DNA of 64,000 bases from Perkinsus olseni (taxonomy: Eukaryota > Perkinsozoa > Perkinsida), in assembly GCA_013115125.1 (NCBI GenBank), contig JABANN010000031.1, positions 51,342-115,341 on the forward strand, given 5' to 3'. How positions within the stretch are numbered: position 1 is the first letter of the stretch; each line of letters opens with the position of its first letter. The position numbers and the translations under genes were made by a program. Shown piece by piece: positions 28,118 to 39,697 of the stretch. Below the pieces are notes generated by a model. It was not told where the DNA came from, made no database searches, and saw only the letters and a program-made list of their open reading frames with translations.

Positions 28118-28443
28118 AATAGGCTTCTGAATGGTATAGAGCAAGAATCTTTCATATTTCGGGACCTTCGATATTCAACTACGTCCAATGCGTTCGGCAG
28201 CAACCATTTCATCTTCGCTATCCTGAGCAGGAGACTTACTTCACCGAGAAGCCGGTCCGAACTGGCGAGAAAATCCAGAGTTTCAGGCTCCTGACTACTT
28301 CTGGTGAAGTCGGGAGAGCTGTTGTTGCTGTTGTTGTTGAGAATTCCTGCAAGCCAAAAATATGGCTTTATGCAGAAGAGGCGCCTCATCAAGGCAAAGA
28401 AACCTCTGCACAAAAGGAACTCCAAGTAAAACCCCTGTTCAAC

Positions 28444-29300
28444 CTATAGTATATTTATCTCCTCTTTCTGGATCTTTTCCCTTCTAAGTCTCTCGGCTAA
28501 CTTCTTAAGGAAGATACCGAAAGCTAGAAATCTCTGTTCGGTGACCGATCCGCCAGCCACCGTGACAGAGTCTATATCACGTCCACTTTGGAGCCACGAC
28601 GGACGCAGATCATTATAATGGGGACACTGGGTGATGACATGGATGTTATCTTCTGGGGCTCCTGGGCAATGTGGACACTTGTCAGATACCGATTTCCCAA
28701 TTTTATACCTGAAGTGATTCAGAAGCATAGACTGACCTGAAACAAGGTTAGCTAAAAGCCCTGTCTTTTCCTTCTTCATGCCTTCAGAAACAATTCCCCT
28801 TTGTCTAGGGGTGCCCAAAAGTGTACGGGCTATCGGCTTACCGACCTCGGAAGCTACTCTTTTCCGTAGGTTTTGACCATATGTCGATAACACCCTTTTA
28901 GTGTAGCTTTTCGGTATAGGCATATCATAGATCTTAAAACTTCCTTGTAGGGGTTGATTCGGGTCCATGAAAAAATCATAACTCACAGATAGACCACTTG
29001 ATATGAGCCTTGCCATATTAGCCAGACGATCCACTCGATCATTTCCTTCACTTCCGACATGGGAGGGACACCATCTTATGCGCACTCGGTCTATACCAAT
29101 CATAGCTATAAGGTTATGAATATGAAATACCATACCACTCGCACAAGGAGAGAGTAGAGCTTTAATACAGGCTTGAGATTCGATAAACATAGTGACCAGA
29201 TTCATTCCAGGATGGCCCCGTTGATGTTGATAATGTATCTTTAGACCAGCATATATCGCATATAATTCAGCATCAAAGGGGGAGCTGTGGTCGCGCTGGA
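28444..29300 (-). mobile_element. 5'-truncated LINE (non-LTR retrotransposon) with RNase H and C-terminal zinc knuckle
   Basis: An unbroken minus-strand frame of about 285 codons ends with a stop at 28444. It holds the end of an RNase H domain (SPFDAELYAIYAGL with a catalytic Glu; RIRWCPSHVGSEGNDRVDRL with the conserved His and Asp) followed by the CPHCPGAPEDNIHVITQCPH knuckle typical of the end of LINE ORF2 proteins that carry RNase H (I-like groups). The first RNase H Asp, the reverse transcriptase and the endonuclease are absent, so the copy is truncated at about 29300. The 3' side has CAA-rich DNA. The undamaged frame suggests a fairly recent insertion. No target-site duplication was identified. 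Confidence 0.88.
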
Positions 29301-29579
29301 AAGGTCTTCTCCATATGCAGCAGAGCTCCCTGGACTGGAGGATCCCGACAGAGAGCTTGACAACTGGAGCCGTCCTGGGACCTACAGAGGATCAGATATT
29401 CGCTCGGTACTGTTCAGTAGCCGGGAAGCCTGACAGTGGCAGGCTGACACTTTGACGATGAGCAGTAGTTTGTAGTCGCCGATCACGGAACCTTCTCTCG
29501 AGATTGGGAAAAATGAATTACCAATTCGGTACTTCAGAATACCACTTGGTCAATATCTCGCCCAACGAACATCGCCTAC

Positions 29580-30144
29580 CTGGGTGGGCCCGCCTCGGGC
29601 CACCGACGCACGGATGCGCCATTCTCGTATTGCGCTCATCGGAATTCTTTCTCGTAGCCGCCTCCTATCGAAAACCATATCCGCAATGTCTCGTAGCAAT
29701 TCCTTTATGCTATTAACCTCGTCTTCCAGTTCTGTGAGCTTCTGGAGCGTCTGACAAAAGACCTTCACAAACTTCACTGTACTGCAACACAAGGACGCAT
29801 TCGCATCTGCAGTACTCTTCCCTATCGCAGTCACACGGGGCCCCACTCTCAAAGGGAGTGACTCTCAATTTTCAATTCATCTGCCCTGCGTGAGGCCGGC
29901 TATCCCAGAGCTACAAAACGTTGAAAACTCCACGAAGCTATTGAATGGAAGGTGTACTGCCGGTGCAGTTAGTTCGCGCTCGATAGTTCGGCCGTTTGAC
30001 AATACCTCCGTCAGAGGACAATAATATGCACCTACTTCTTCGTCCCAATCGATATCGAGCCTCTCCTGATCTGCTCTGTGATTGTCACACTTAAGACGTT
30101 TCTTTTTTTCGCCGACTGAAGCATCTCAAGTAGAAACAAACCAT
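29580..30144 (-). pseudogene. unrecognised coiled-coil family, paralogue 3 (frameshift in exon 1)
   Basis: Exon 1 from ATG 30144 (GTAGCATTATGG context) reads MVCFYLRCFSRRKK. A run of seven A then throws the frame; with six A it would read RRKKKRLKCDNHRAD, ending DWDEE before GTAGG, matching paralogues 1 and 2 (CD..R, E at the junction). Exon 2 (29750-29580): TLQKLTELEDEVNSIKELLR, then DIADMVFDRRRLRERI, again a coiled coil, ending GGPTQ at a GTAGG donor. Either a recent single-base insertion has broken the gene or the homopolymer is a sequencing error; reads would decide. Confidence 0.6.
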
Positions 30145-31478
30145 AATGCTACGAGAAATCCTTGGTTCGAGACTTAGCTGGACTTGCATCCTTCTCAGGG
30201 ATGTGTCCAAATGGACTCCTGTTTCGGGTTCCCTTATGTATCTACGGCGATTATAACACTCAGCCTGCCCACTCACGGGCCCGCGGGGGCACCCGGACCA
30301 CAATTTACAAACACAGCTCAATGATATATGCAGGTCACTCTGAAAACAGTAGCGGAGCGATGCAGTGACTTGCAGTCAGACTGCTGCTTGAGGCGAAGAT
30401 GCCTCGATAAGATTTCGCTGATACAAATGCCACCCGTATTGGTGGCTCAGCATTTAACAGGCGCTCTCATTGAGCTCCGCTCAGCCGATGATGACGTTAC
30501 AGCCTACCGCGTACTCCTTGGTAAGGCGGGAGGAAAGACGACCCCGTGCATCCCACAAGTGGACACAAAAGAGGCAATAGAGTCAACAGCACGTCATGAA
30601 TCGGCAGATTATTGGGACCAGACAGCGGCTGCAGCTCGTTTGGAACTGGTAACCTCCGGCCTTCTTATCGCCAAGAGGAAGCAGTATCGACAGACAGGCC
30701 GCGATGAGCCATCCAGCTTCCACGACTCAATGGAGCTGGTTCAAAGGAACGATTGTAGTAACGACAGGCAGGTTAGCCCGATTACAGAGATAGAGCTCAC
30801 AGAGAGTCATTAGGAAAAAGCTACTCAGTGGTGTCAGTTTCGATACAGTAAATACACACAAGGGCGGCGTATCCCGCCCTGCAGCAGCAGTAGCTTTGAG
30901 AATATCAAGCAATGACATAGGGCAGAACAAGTGCTACTGACGAGCACACTAAGAAATGATCGAGTTTATAAATACAGCGAGGAACCCTATGGGTCTACCA
31001 CAAACGTGATAGCGATACGAAGCCAATGCTAACTCTTACCTACCAGGGTCGCCGTGTGGATTGAGTAAACGAATGGGGCTAACCGTTTCTCAATGCACAT
31101 CCCTGGAATATTATACCGACGACTAGTAAGGACAGAGAGCCTTCGCGCTACACCACCAGGGGACGACTGATGTAGGGACAGTGAACGCTGTATTCGAAAA
31201 GGATTTCGGCGGGGGATAATATGCCGTCACTCTAGTCGAGTGGATACTGTAATGGGAAGTCAATCAAAATAGAAACACATTCTCAGCCTACAGGTCAACT
31301 GCCAGCTGGACTTGTCTCTATTTTCGATAAGCATAGACTTTATAGTCTCAAGCAAGCATATCACAACTGCCCCTCACAGGAACAGTGCAACATAGTAAAC
31401 GATAAGGGCACGAGCGTAATGTTCTTGTCACAGAGAGATAGTATTATATACCGGACTGCCGCGAAACGAACATTCATA
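30145..31478. other. spacer, one unassigned 161-codon frame
   Basis: A plus-strand frame runs from ATG 30328 to 30813 (MQVTLKTVAERCSDLQSDCC and onwards) with no recognisable domain, signal peptide or neighbouring exon. It may be chance. 30814-31478 shows nothing. Confidence 0.4.
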
Positions 31479-32971
31479 TTACATCACGAGACTCTGCGGA
31501 ACTGCCCAAGGATCCATATGGCTCGCGGGGAGACTGGGTTCCCAGAGTGAACAACTTGGACTGTACTGATCCATCATAGAGGAGGGCACAGCGTAGTTAG
31601 TCTGCTTATCGAACGTCATAGACGGGCGGGCTGAAGCAACTTCCGGGGCGTCGCGATGAGAGGGGTTGCGAATGAACCTCAAAACGCTGATTGCCACACC
31701 GTTTATGACCTCAGTGCCACTCTCGGATACACCAGCAAGCACCTTCTCAACAGAAGTAGGCTGGTCAAGGACCAGGAAACCCATATTGGCAGGACGAAGG
31801 GGACCGGACTGACCAGGACGCTCGACACAGCCTTTAGAACGAGAATGGACGAGACGCATGCGGATAACTCTGACACCGTACCTAGGAGGCGAAGCGATAG
31901 GGAAAAGGTTGAGCAGGCTGGCACTACTTTTTAGCGAAGTGCTGCTTGATAATATGAGACGCTTTATAACCCAGCTTCTGTATCTTGCGAAGAGTGATAA
32001 CGCACCCAGGCTGCTCATTGTAGACCTCAGCAACGACATCCTTCAGGGAAGGCACACGGTTGGAACCAGTAGCAGTCTTGTTCTGACTGCCACGGCATTT
32101 GGCGTCTGCCTCGGAGCCCTGAGAAACATTGCATCAACGCGCCTTCGAGGAGAGTCACCCGACTTACATTTGAGCTTCTAGAAGATTGCTTCCTGGCCAC
32201 GCGAGGTTGCTGCTGATGATGATCATAACGAGCCATGGTGGGGGTCAACACAGGAGAGTCCAACTGGTTATCTCCAGCGACAGGCGATGGTGTTGGGGGG
32301 ATGTACACGGGTACGTATGCGACACGGCCGCCATCAGCCAGTGTGTGAGTAGGGAAAGCTCTGCGGTCCGTAGAAGGCAGAGGTGTTTGGACGTCCTGGT
32401 ACTCAGCTGAGAAAACAACAATCTATCACCGATATGGACGTGTAAACTTACCAGAGAGGGGTGAAACATCGAAACCGAGATCAGACGGCGACTGGGTCCT
32501 TATGAGCTCCAGTAATGCTGGCAGGGAGTATGCCAGATCATCCTAAAATAAAGCAGTGCATTCTACAACAGCACCGACGACTATCCCCGCTCTCACCGAA
32601 ATGCCGTCTGTCTGAGAGGCTTCGATTGTAGTGTCCTCAACCTGGCCGTTGTGGGCGGCGGCCATATCAGCCGAAGAGCTAGCAGCCAGGAGCTGTTGCA
32701 CCAATAAGGCACTGTCCAGGGAGCTAACTTCACTAGCAACAGTGGAAGGGCTCAGAGGCGAATCACACGGCTGAGCATCCATCCAACTGAAGTCGCCACT
32801 AGTTCCTGCAAGGCCACAGGAGGACTCTGAGAAGCCAACAACAACACGTCTAAAATGATAAAGCCTGGCAACAAGGTTACCAGGAAGAGTGATAGGGGCA
32901 TCAGCCAACCAGTCCGAGTCACAAGCCAGGGGGTTGATGCCTGCTGCTGAGTAGTCCAAAGTGGGAGACAT
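31479..32971 (-). CDS. RRM-like domain protein, paralogue A
   Basis: ATG at 32971 (MSPTLDYSAAGINPLACDSD); the GTG 21 bases upstream is not needed. A Ser/Ala-rich N-terminal half covers DDLAYSLPALLELIRTQSPS and AEYQDVQTPLPSTDRRAF, with exons joined at GTAAGT/CAG-type sites. The C-terminal domain is SLKDVVAEVYNEQPGCVITL RKIQKLGYKASHIIKQHFAK, then across an intron (donor AAAAA/GTAGTG, acceptor CCTAG) YGVRVIRMRLVHSRSKG, RPANMGFLVLDQPTSVEKVL and GVAISVLRF. This beta-alpha-beta-beta-alpha-beta order fits an RNA-recognition-type fold without classic RNP1/RNP2 aromatic motifs. A 64-residue tail ends AVPQSLVM, stop at 31479. Paralogue B lies next to it on the same strand. RNA binding is inference from fold pattern only. 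Confidence 0.68.
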
Positions 32972-34215
32972 GGGACGTTTATAATATACCACTGGGAGAC
33001 CGAATCAAGCACAGCACCCCCCCCCCAAACTCGACGCTATACGGGCATCTGAGCTCCCCAGAGCGCTAACTGTATACCGTGAATGTACACAACAGAGTGG
33101 AGCCTCAGTAGCAGCAGTGACTCGCGGGCACCAGCAGCAGTAGTGATACTGAGTGCATGCCACTGCCACGATGATAACAGAAAGCACGAGAGGCTACCAA
33201 CCGGTGATAAGACCACTGAATGGAATACAGTCACTCATCACTCGGTAGGTAGTGCTCCTGAAGCTACTACGACCGGCGACCAACAAGCTAGCGGTAGTTG
33301 TTGTTGTTAACATATTGGCGCTCAGTAGAAGTAGCAGCAGTGATAATAGTAGTTTATAGGTGGGCAAAACTCCCTAACTGTAGAACCTAACCCCAACACA
33401 GGGGGAAGACAAAGAGAACGACAAGACTAGCACCAGGATAATGACTTATACGTGACCAACGATACGAGCAACGACAACACTTAGTCGTCGAACCTTCCCA
33501 AAGGTATCATCTACTCGACCATCCTAGTATCTCGTCAGACAGCAGGGAGGAGAGACCGCAAATAGCACACCAAACCCGAAAACAAGGTCTGAAGGGAGAG
33601 CCAATGCCGTTGCCGTTGTAGTAGTACTAGCAGCCTCTTCGGTGTTGACTAAAAGAGGGCGATTACTTATGACGGAGGCCAATGCTACAAGTCTAACCTT
33701 CGACCGAGCTATGGACGACTAGAGAGAAACTCGTTAGGGATTATCATGGACACCGACCGCACACTATCGTGCTGGTTTTAACTTGGTTTAATGACAACAA
33801 TTCAGTATTAACACAGCGATGTCTAACCTGGCTACTACTACCAGGGCTAGTAGTAGTAAGAGCAGAGCAACAACAATCACTATAAGAAAATGGCAATGAC
33901 AAGGGATGACGGTGATACACTCAATCACAACCGTCGAGTTACGAAAACCCTGCTGCAATGGCAATGGTGACACCAGCGAGACAGTGTCACCACTGATACT
34001 ACTGCTCGGCAAGAGAGCACAAGAGTAGATTTCTGCAAGCTATACGAACGCACTAACTGTACAGTTACACAGTCTAAACGGCCCACTGAAACGCCGTACC
34101 ATAAAAGCAGCAACTAAACTGCTGAGATCACATACAGGCACTTGCAGAAGGACTCTGTACCGTTACCAGCAGCAAAATGCGCATAGGGATAGGTTCAATA
34201 ATCACTGATGAGAAT
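32972..34215. other. spacer between the two RRM-like genes
   Basis: Rich in CAG/GTAGTAG-type triplet runs and a C12-13 tract at about 33015. Many triplet-driven open frames on both strands, none with a recognisable domain. It may hold 5' untranslated sequence of paralogue A. Confidence 0.5.
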
Positions 34216-35196
34216 TTAGAAGTTGAAGCCATCAACCGAGGGATGGATATCAGACAGAACATCAGGATGCAGCTGTAGCCAGTCCATGACGGCCGTGGCC
34301 AGAGTAGGGTCAACAGCAGCGGCTTGGACCATAGGGCACTGCTGAGCAGCCTCTCTGAGCATCGAGTCCTCCATGAGCTCACTGAAGGTCGCCGGCGGGG
34401 TCTCGAAGGAGACACTGCTGCTACCAGTGTACGAGTAGGGGACATGGTCCACTGGTGTAGTAGTGGCAGGGGAAGCAGACCTCACGGGTGTCGGGGACGA
34501 CTCGCGCTTGTCTCGTTTGAAGAAGCGCTGCAGCGACACTTCTAGGCCTGAAGATGAAGCTTGTTAATGACCTCCATTGCAACGAATACTTTACCTCCGA
34601 TGTTCTCAGTCCGTGCAGAAGCGTAACCCATGATAGCATCAACAGCCGCCTTGTCAGAGAATACCGCATAAGCGATGTTTGGTGACCGGAGGGCGCCGAC
34701 GGTGTGATGCGACTTCGAATGGCGTCGTGAATGGACCACTTCCACCCGACTGGGTGAAATGCCGTACCTATGGCCACACGCTAACCGCGGCTGGATAAGA
34801 CTTGAGCTTCCTCCCTACGCCTCCAGAAAATGCTGAGTAATGATGTGCTCAGCCTCGAACCCAAGTCGTTGTATTTTCTTCAGTGTTATAACAGTGCCAT
34901 CGGCCTCGCGGTAGATGCCAGTCACAACCTCCTTTATGGTGCGCACTCGGTTCATCTGAGACGTCCCGCATTCACCAGCTGTCGAGGGCAAGTGATCGTA
35001 CCTGCTGCTTCGCCTGCGAGCTCTGTGACGTCACGCTGTCTCTCGACGACTCGGCTCCCGAGTTGTAAGCCTGGGACACAGGAAGTACGCAACGGAAGGA
35101 GGTGGTCATCATAAGAGCTACCAAGGGTGTCTTGTCCAATGCTCGGCTCTCCCTGCTGATTGCCATAGTGGGGCCGCGGGCTTCGCGTAGGGCCAT
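34216..35196 (-). CDS. RRM-like domain protein, paralogue B
   Basis: Tandem relative of paralogue A. From ATG 35196 the first exon ends QSSQAKQQ at a GTACG donor; the next exon reads MNRVRTIKEVVTGIYREADG TVITLKKIQRLGFEAEHIIT QHFLEA. Then across an intron (donor GGC/GTAGGG, acceptor CATAG) come YGISPSRVEVVHSRRHSKSH, RSPNIAYAVFSDKAAVDAIM and, after another intron, GLEVSLQRFFKRDKRESS. It aligns block by block with A (VITL+KIQ+LG+.A.HII.QHF, VHSR, N+.+.V, G+.+.+.RF) and the domain intron falls at the same place, just before YG. The tail (PATFSELMEDSMLREAAQQC) ends DGFNF, stop at 34216. The N-terminal start is tentative. Confidence 0.68.
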
Positions 35197-35825
35197 GATG
35201 GGAGGTGGTTCTACAAGTACTACACAACAGACTGCAGTGTATGTACTTCACAGGGGCACATGATAGCCTCACAGACCTGCAGCGCCCCTGGGGGAAGCCC
35301 TTCGACAGACCATCCGATAATGACTTAGTACGAAGCCCCCAAGGAACTGAGCACATCGGTGGAGGTCTAGTAAAGCGCGCCCCAGCGTTGGACTATGAAC
35401 GCGCACACTCCGCCTGTTCACAGTGCTCACCAGGCCCTCAGAAGAAGGCGCGCCGGTGCGTTGTAAAGCTGAAAACAACCTTTGCGTGTCAACGTCAGCT
35501 CCATCACGTTAAGAAACTGCGAGATACTCAAGATGAGCAAGACTACGTACAGGGAAACATGCGGGCAGCAGGGATCGATCCCGGGACCTCAAGTCTGGGA
35601 GTACCGGCAGCGATTGAAGTCGTGTCGCGCTCCCCGCTCCAAGCGAGCATCCATCCGTGGCCCGGAAGATCCTCCCGTGCTGTCCCTTCTCCAGCATCAG
35701 CCGATTGTGCGATATCTTCGTCGAACCACATTGCGTGTGGAGCGACGGGTTGACGACTTCGCCGCTAACTCCCACCGGACTTAAGAGAAAGTCTCATCTG
35801 CTGTTCACCCGTAGTTTTACACTGA

Positions 35826-36899
35826 ATGTCCACTGAGGGCCCACCTAGACATCCCCAACCCCCTGGTCACCGGCCAGCCAGTGTCTCAGGGCTCAGTGTG
35901 GCTTCGTCCAGAGCAACGGTGGTAGCAAGCCATCCCCACTTGGTCACGCCGACGATGATTCGGTCGAAAAATGGTACGCAGGAAGCCGAGGCCCTGCTGG
36001 CCTACACGAAAGGCCTTGCCATGGACTCCTCTGCGAACCGAGCGCTGCGGCTGCTGGCGTGTAAGAAGCTGGCCGTGGAGGTGGATGAGGATCTTGCACC
36101 CCTGTTGGAGGAAGCTTATTGCACTGATATTGATGACGATGACGATGTCGAGTCATACAGCGATAGTAGCAGTAGTGGAGGAGAGGAGGCAGAAAGTGCT
36201 GATGCCGTGGAAGTGCCGGCGACCGACGAGGACATTTCTAAGGAGCCCTCGAAGCCGGAGGCCAACGATAGGGAGCGGCTTTTTGAAGGGTTGAGGAAGA
36301 GGGAGCGGCCAGCTGATGATACTGAGGCTGCTGGAGGCCATGGTGCGCTACTTGATGAGATGCTCGAACTTACTGGGCATGTCAGAGAGAGCGCGAACAG
36401 GTAGGAACGGGTTGGATGCATCAGAACCGTCGGAGTTGTCGTTCTCTTCATGCTGGTAATGATCGCTTAAATGCCAGTGACGGATTTTCCGAAATCTTTT
36501 CCGCATCCTGGCATGCTAGCAACGTCATAGTCCAGCTCATGTATCCACTCATGTTTATGTAAACTGCCCCACTTTCTTCCCCGTCGTTCATTCGCTTCCA
36601 TCGTGTATGTTTGCAGGCAACGAGAGACTTTGGCGAAGGATAACGCCAACTTGGAATTGACCAAGAAACTGCAGGACCAGCACCTTGAGAACGTGACGAA
36701 GGAGAATCAACGAGGGACTCAGTTGCTCAAGTAGGATCGCCACCACTGCGATGGAAGTCTCATCATCTGTTGTTTGTTCCGTTTTAGAGCTCGCCGGCTG
36801 GGATTCTTCACAACGATCATCTTAGTGCTCATTAGTATCATTATGTACTGCTTCATGGTCCCCTTCATATTTTACACTAAAGCCTTGCCGGGCAACTAG
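35826..36899 (+). CDS. USE1-like ER SNARE
   Basis: Vesicle-transport SNARE of Golgi-to-ER traffic. Three exons (35826-36400, 36617-36730, 36788-36899) give 266 codons with clean GT-AG junctions and intact frame. The N-terminal half is acidic and Ser-rich (CTDIDDDDDVESYSDSSSSG). The SNARE/USE1 helix runs from LLDEMLELTGHVRESANRQR through ETLAKDNANLELTKKLQDQH to KENQRGTQLLK, with Asp/Asn-rich centre. A C-terminal anchor follows (LGFFTTIILVLISIIMYCFM) and a short luminal tail ending YTKALPGN. Length and order fit USE1 (helix directly before the tail anchor). Sec20 is a less likely alternative. Confidence 0.82.
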
Positions 36900-37435
36900 C
36901 CTGTCCGTGTATTAGTGTCAATCGATTTATCTGTACATTTTCTCATCAGAATCTGTTGCGTTCAAGAGTATTGGCAACCAGAGAGAGGCGGGCTCATAGG
37001 CGGAGGTCATTACCACACAATCACCTGTCCCTAATCCTGCAAGCAGCATCTCTACTAGCAGTAGCACAGGCTAGCTACTAGCGTGATACTGATGAGGTGC
37101 AGACCTTAGTGGACGGGAATCCGGTCACGGGATTCACATATCTTCGTTATTGCCGCAGCCAATTTTAAACATCTGTTCGCGGAGTCATCGTAGCTCGACT
37201 GAAGTGAACGTGAAAATGTACATAATATACATGAGCCGGTCACTCGTAGTCAGGAAAAATTCCCTTCAAACGACCGTGATCGTATTTGACTACTCGCTTC
37301 CATCTTTATGAGAGGGCGTGTTTTGTACCGGGGCTTCGAGGACCACGGTTTATGGGGGCAATCGAAGGGGCAGTACCGTACACGACCGAGTATTCTCGAC
37401 TAGCCTTTTCTACTTAGTTGCTTTTGAGCTCTCCT
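36900..37435. other. intergenic, nothing recognised
   Basis: Between the stop of USE1 and the start of the ENT transporter on the same strand. It likely contains the 3' end of one and the promoter of the other. GGAATCC/GGGATTC at 37116-37135 form a weak inverted repeat. Confidence 0.5.
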
Positions 37436-38692
37436 ATGTCCTCCCCCGTCGCCGATCGTACTCCCGACCGCGAGCGAAGTTGTGAAGAGAAAGTCGTCAC
37501 CGAGGCGAGGGTCGACTGGTGGCTCAAGGCTCAGTTCTGCATCATCGGTTGTGTGTCTCTCCTCGGATGGAACTTCATCCTAGGCGAGCTGGGCACCCTG
37601 ATTGATGCGTTCGGAGCTTCCTATGGCACCTGGGTGTCGATGTTCTACTCCCTTTTTATTAACATAGGGCAGCTGCTTCTCGTCTACGTGGGCAATAGGT
37701 TCAAGTTTGGCCCTCGTTTCTACATCGGCTGTGTTGGTATGGGCGTCTCTATGATGGTCATTGCTGTCTGCGCCATCACTTTCGGGAGAGTGAATCATGT
37801 GGCAGGCTTTGCATGCGGGTGCATCCTTATCGCCGTCTTCGGCTTCTCCAATGCCCTCATGGAGTCCTCAATGTTCGGTCTGGCGGCTCTGGTGACTGCC
37901 GATTGCACCAAGTGGATTATGATAGGCGAGGGCTTTGCCGGCTTGCTAGCTTGGCCTGTCAACAAGCTGTGTCAAGTCATCGTCGAGGCCGCTGGGGCTG
38001 ACGACCCGACCGATATGATGTACATACGAATGGTTGTCTTCTACTTTGTTGGTATGCTTGGTAATCTGGCAATCATCCCCATGTACAGATATGCTATGGA
38101 GCCTCACCCCTACATGATTAGTGTGTTGAAAATCCAGCAGAATCGTGAGAAGTTCCAACTGAAGAAAGCCATGAAGCGCCCCGTAGGCCAAGTCATCAAG
38201 GACAGTCTCCCGCAAGCCTTCAACGTCTGGTTCAACTTCGTGATCACCTTCACCACTTTCCCATGGCTCATATACCAGATGACTCCTTCGTCTCTGAGCG
38301 TTGGATCTTTCGGCCAGCTGATGACGTACTGCTATCAGGTCTTTGACACGGTCGGAAGGTTCTCTCCCGACTTGAGGGTGCGGCTCGGTAAAAGGCTCAC
38401 GCGCTATGTCTGTCTCGGCCGACTTGTTTTCATTCCCTTGATGTTCCTCTGTGTACACGTTTCCGCTCCTCCATTTGATGATGACTGGTTCCGATTTATC
38501 ATCATGGCGTTGATCGCTGCCTCCAATGGTTGCGTGGCTACTTGGTGTATGATCCATGGACCCTCCCAAGTGGATCAGAAGGAGAAGGAAGAACTGGAGA
38601 TCGCTGGCTACGTTATGGCCTTCGCTCTCGTTTTCGGAATCTTCACTGGTTCTGTCATCGCCATCATCATTCAACAGAGTGCCTACATTTAA
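37436..38692 (+). CDS. equilibrative nucleoside transporter (ENT/SLC29 family)
   Basis: Multi-pass membrane protein of 418 residues taking up nucleosides or nucleobases. ATG at 37436 (MSSPVADRTPDRERS); the open frame reaches 18 bases upstream to a TTG, which I do not use. After a hydrophilic head, the first helix has the family signature GCVSLLGWNFILGELG. About eleven hydrophobic segments follow, including GFSNALMESSMFGLAALVTA in the fourth-fifth helix area, a hydrophilic loop (LKIQQNREKFQLKKAMKRPV, about residues 230-255), and FDTVGRFSPD, the ENT D..GR motif in helix 8. It ends IIIQQSAYI. The gene has no intron, unlike almost all neighbours. A long antisense frame (38749-37946) is its shadow. 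Confidence 0.93.
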   Translation: MSSPVADRTPDRERSCEEKVVTEARVDWWLKAQFCIIGCVSLLGWNFILGELGTLIDAFGASYGTWVSMFYSLFINIGQLLLVYVGNRFKFGPRFYIGCVGMGVSMMVIAVCAITFGRVNHVAGFACGCILIAVFGFSNALMESSMFGLAALVTADCTKWIMIGEGFAGLLAWPVNKLCQVIVEAAGADDPTDMMYIRMVVFYFVGMLGNLAIIPMYRYAMEPHPYMISVLKIQQNREKFQLKKAMKRPVGQVIKDSLPQAFNVWFNFVITFTTFPWLIYQMTPSSLSVGSFGQLMTYCYQVFDTVGRFSPDLRVRLGKRLTRYVCLGRLVFIPLMFLCVHVSAPPFDDDWFRFIIMALIAASNGCVATWCMIHGPSQVDQKEKEELEIAGYVMAFALVFGIFTGSVIAIIIQQSAYI

Positions 38693-39697
38693 AGGCACTG
38701 CTGCACCACCCTCGCTGTGGGCCGAAGCCGTGTAAAATTTTTTTGTCATTGAACGACAAGCAGCTCCTGCTTCGAGAGTGAACCGTATTGTTATAGTCGT
38801 TACACGGAACGTAATTGTCCACTATAAGTTGATCATCAACTGTTGATGTAAGTTTTTTGTGTACAGAAGTTATCGTAATTTTTGCTACTCCTCGGTCATA
38901 GGAGAGGCTTTCCTTGGGAACTCTATAAGGGGAACTCTGCCTGTGCTGGGCTTGTGCGGTCGCGGCGTTCAGTGTATGCGGCTCATCTTTGTGAATAGAT
39001 TCCGATGTTTCAACAACAGCCGATCAGTCTTGTCGTGTTTTCAATACTTTATGGCAAGCTGATCAGCTTCTCAGTGGGCTAGGGTTTCTCCTCAACTTCA
39101 ACAGGTTTTGCGAGACTGAACGAGCGGTATGCGAGAGGAGTAGTCAAGGGGAAAGAGAGGCATGCACGGTGTTAAGCTCAAACTATACTTCCTGTGAACA
39201 TCGGCATTCATCGGTGGACATCATGAGTACCGTCCCGGGGGCGACCCATGTGGTGTTAACGATACGGCTGTCCTAAGCCTAATGACTTATGCAACTCAAC
39301 AAGAACTCGTACGTTCCCCGAGTAAACTCGAACAATCTTCGCCGTTTACATACAATAGGACTAACCAGTATAAATGAACAGTTACGGGCTTAACGAACTT
39401 CTCGGAGAGGAAGAGGGAGGAGAATGTTGCTGCTGTTGAACAGGGTGACAACGGAGTTGCAACCACCACAGGAGTCGCCACTACCACCAATAGCAGCAAC
39501 GAGGTCGATGATGTCAACAGTAGTGGAAGCAACGACAATCGTGGAAGCGTGAGCGTCATTTACTATAAATACATACGGCAGTAGCCATCCCGTATAATTA
39601 TTTTATATTATGATGAATATCCGAGAACCGCCGCTCGTCGGCTAGTGGCCGGCAAGCCTGCATGCAGCTTCGTTGCATAGACGTTGTATGTTACGGT
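38693..39697. other. intergenic; small palindrome
   Basis: Convergent space between ENT and the zinc finger gene. Palindrome 38827-38841 (7-base arms, centre C38834). No gene recognised; minus frame 39559-39296 is low complexity. Confidence 0.5.

Noticed and set aside
30328-30813. 161-codon plus-strand frame
   Set aside because: No domain, no partner exons and no conservation with the neighbouring paralogue units; not called as a gene.
37946-38749. 267-codon antisense frame over the ENT gene
   Set aside because: It is the mirror of a strongly conserved membrane protein and has no domain of its own.
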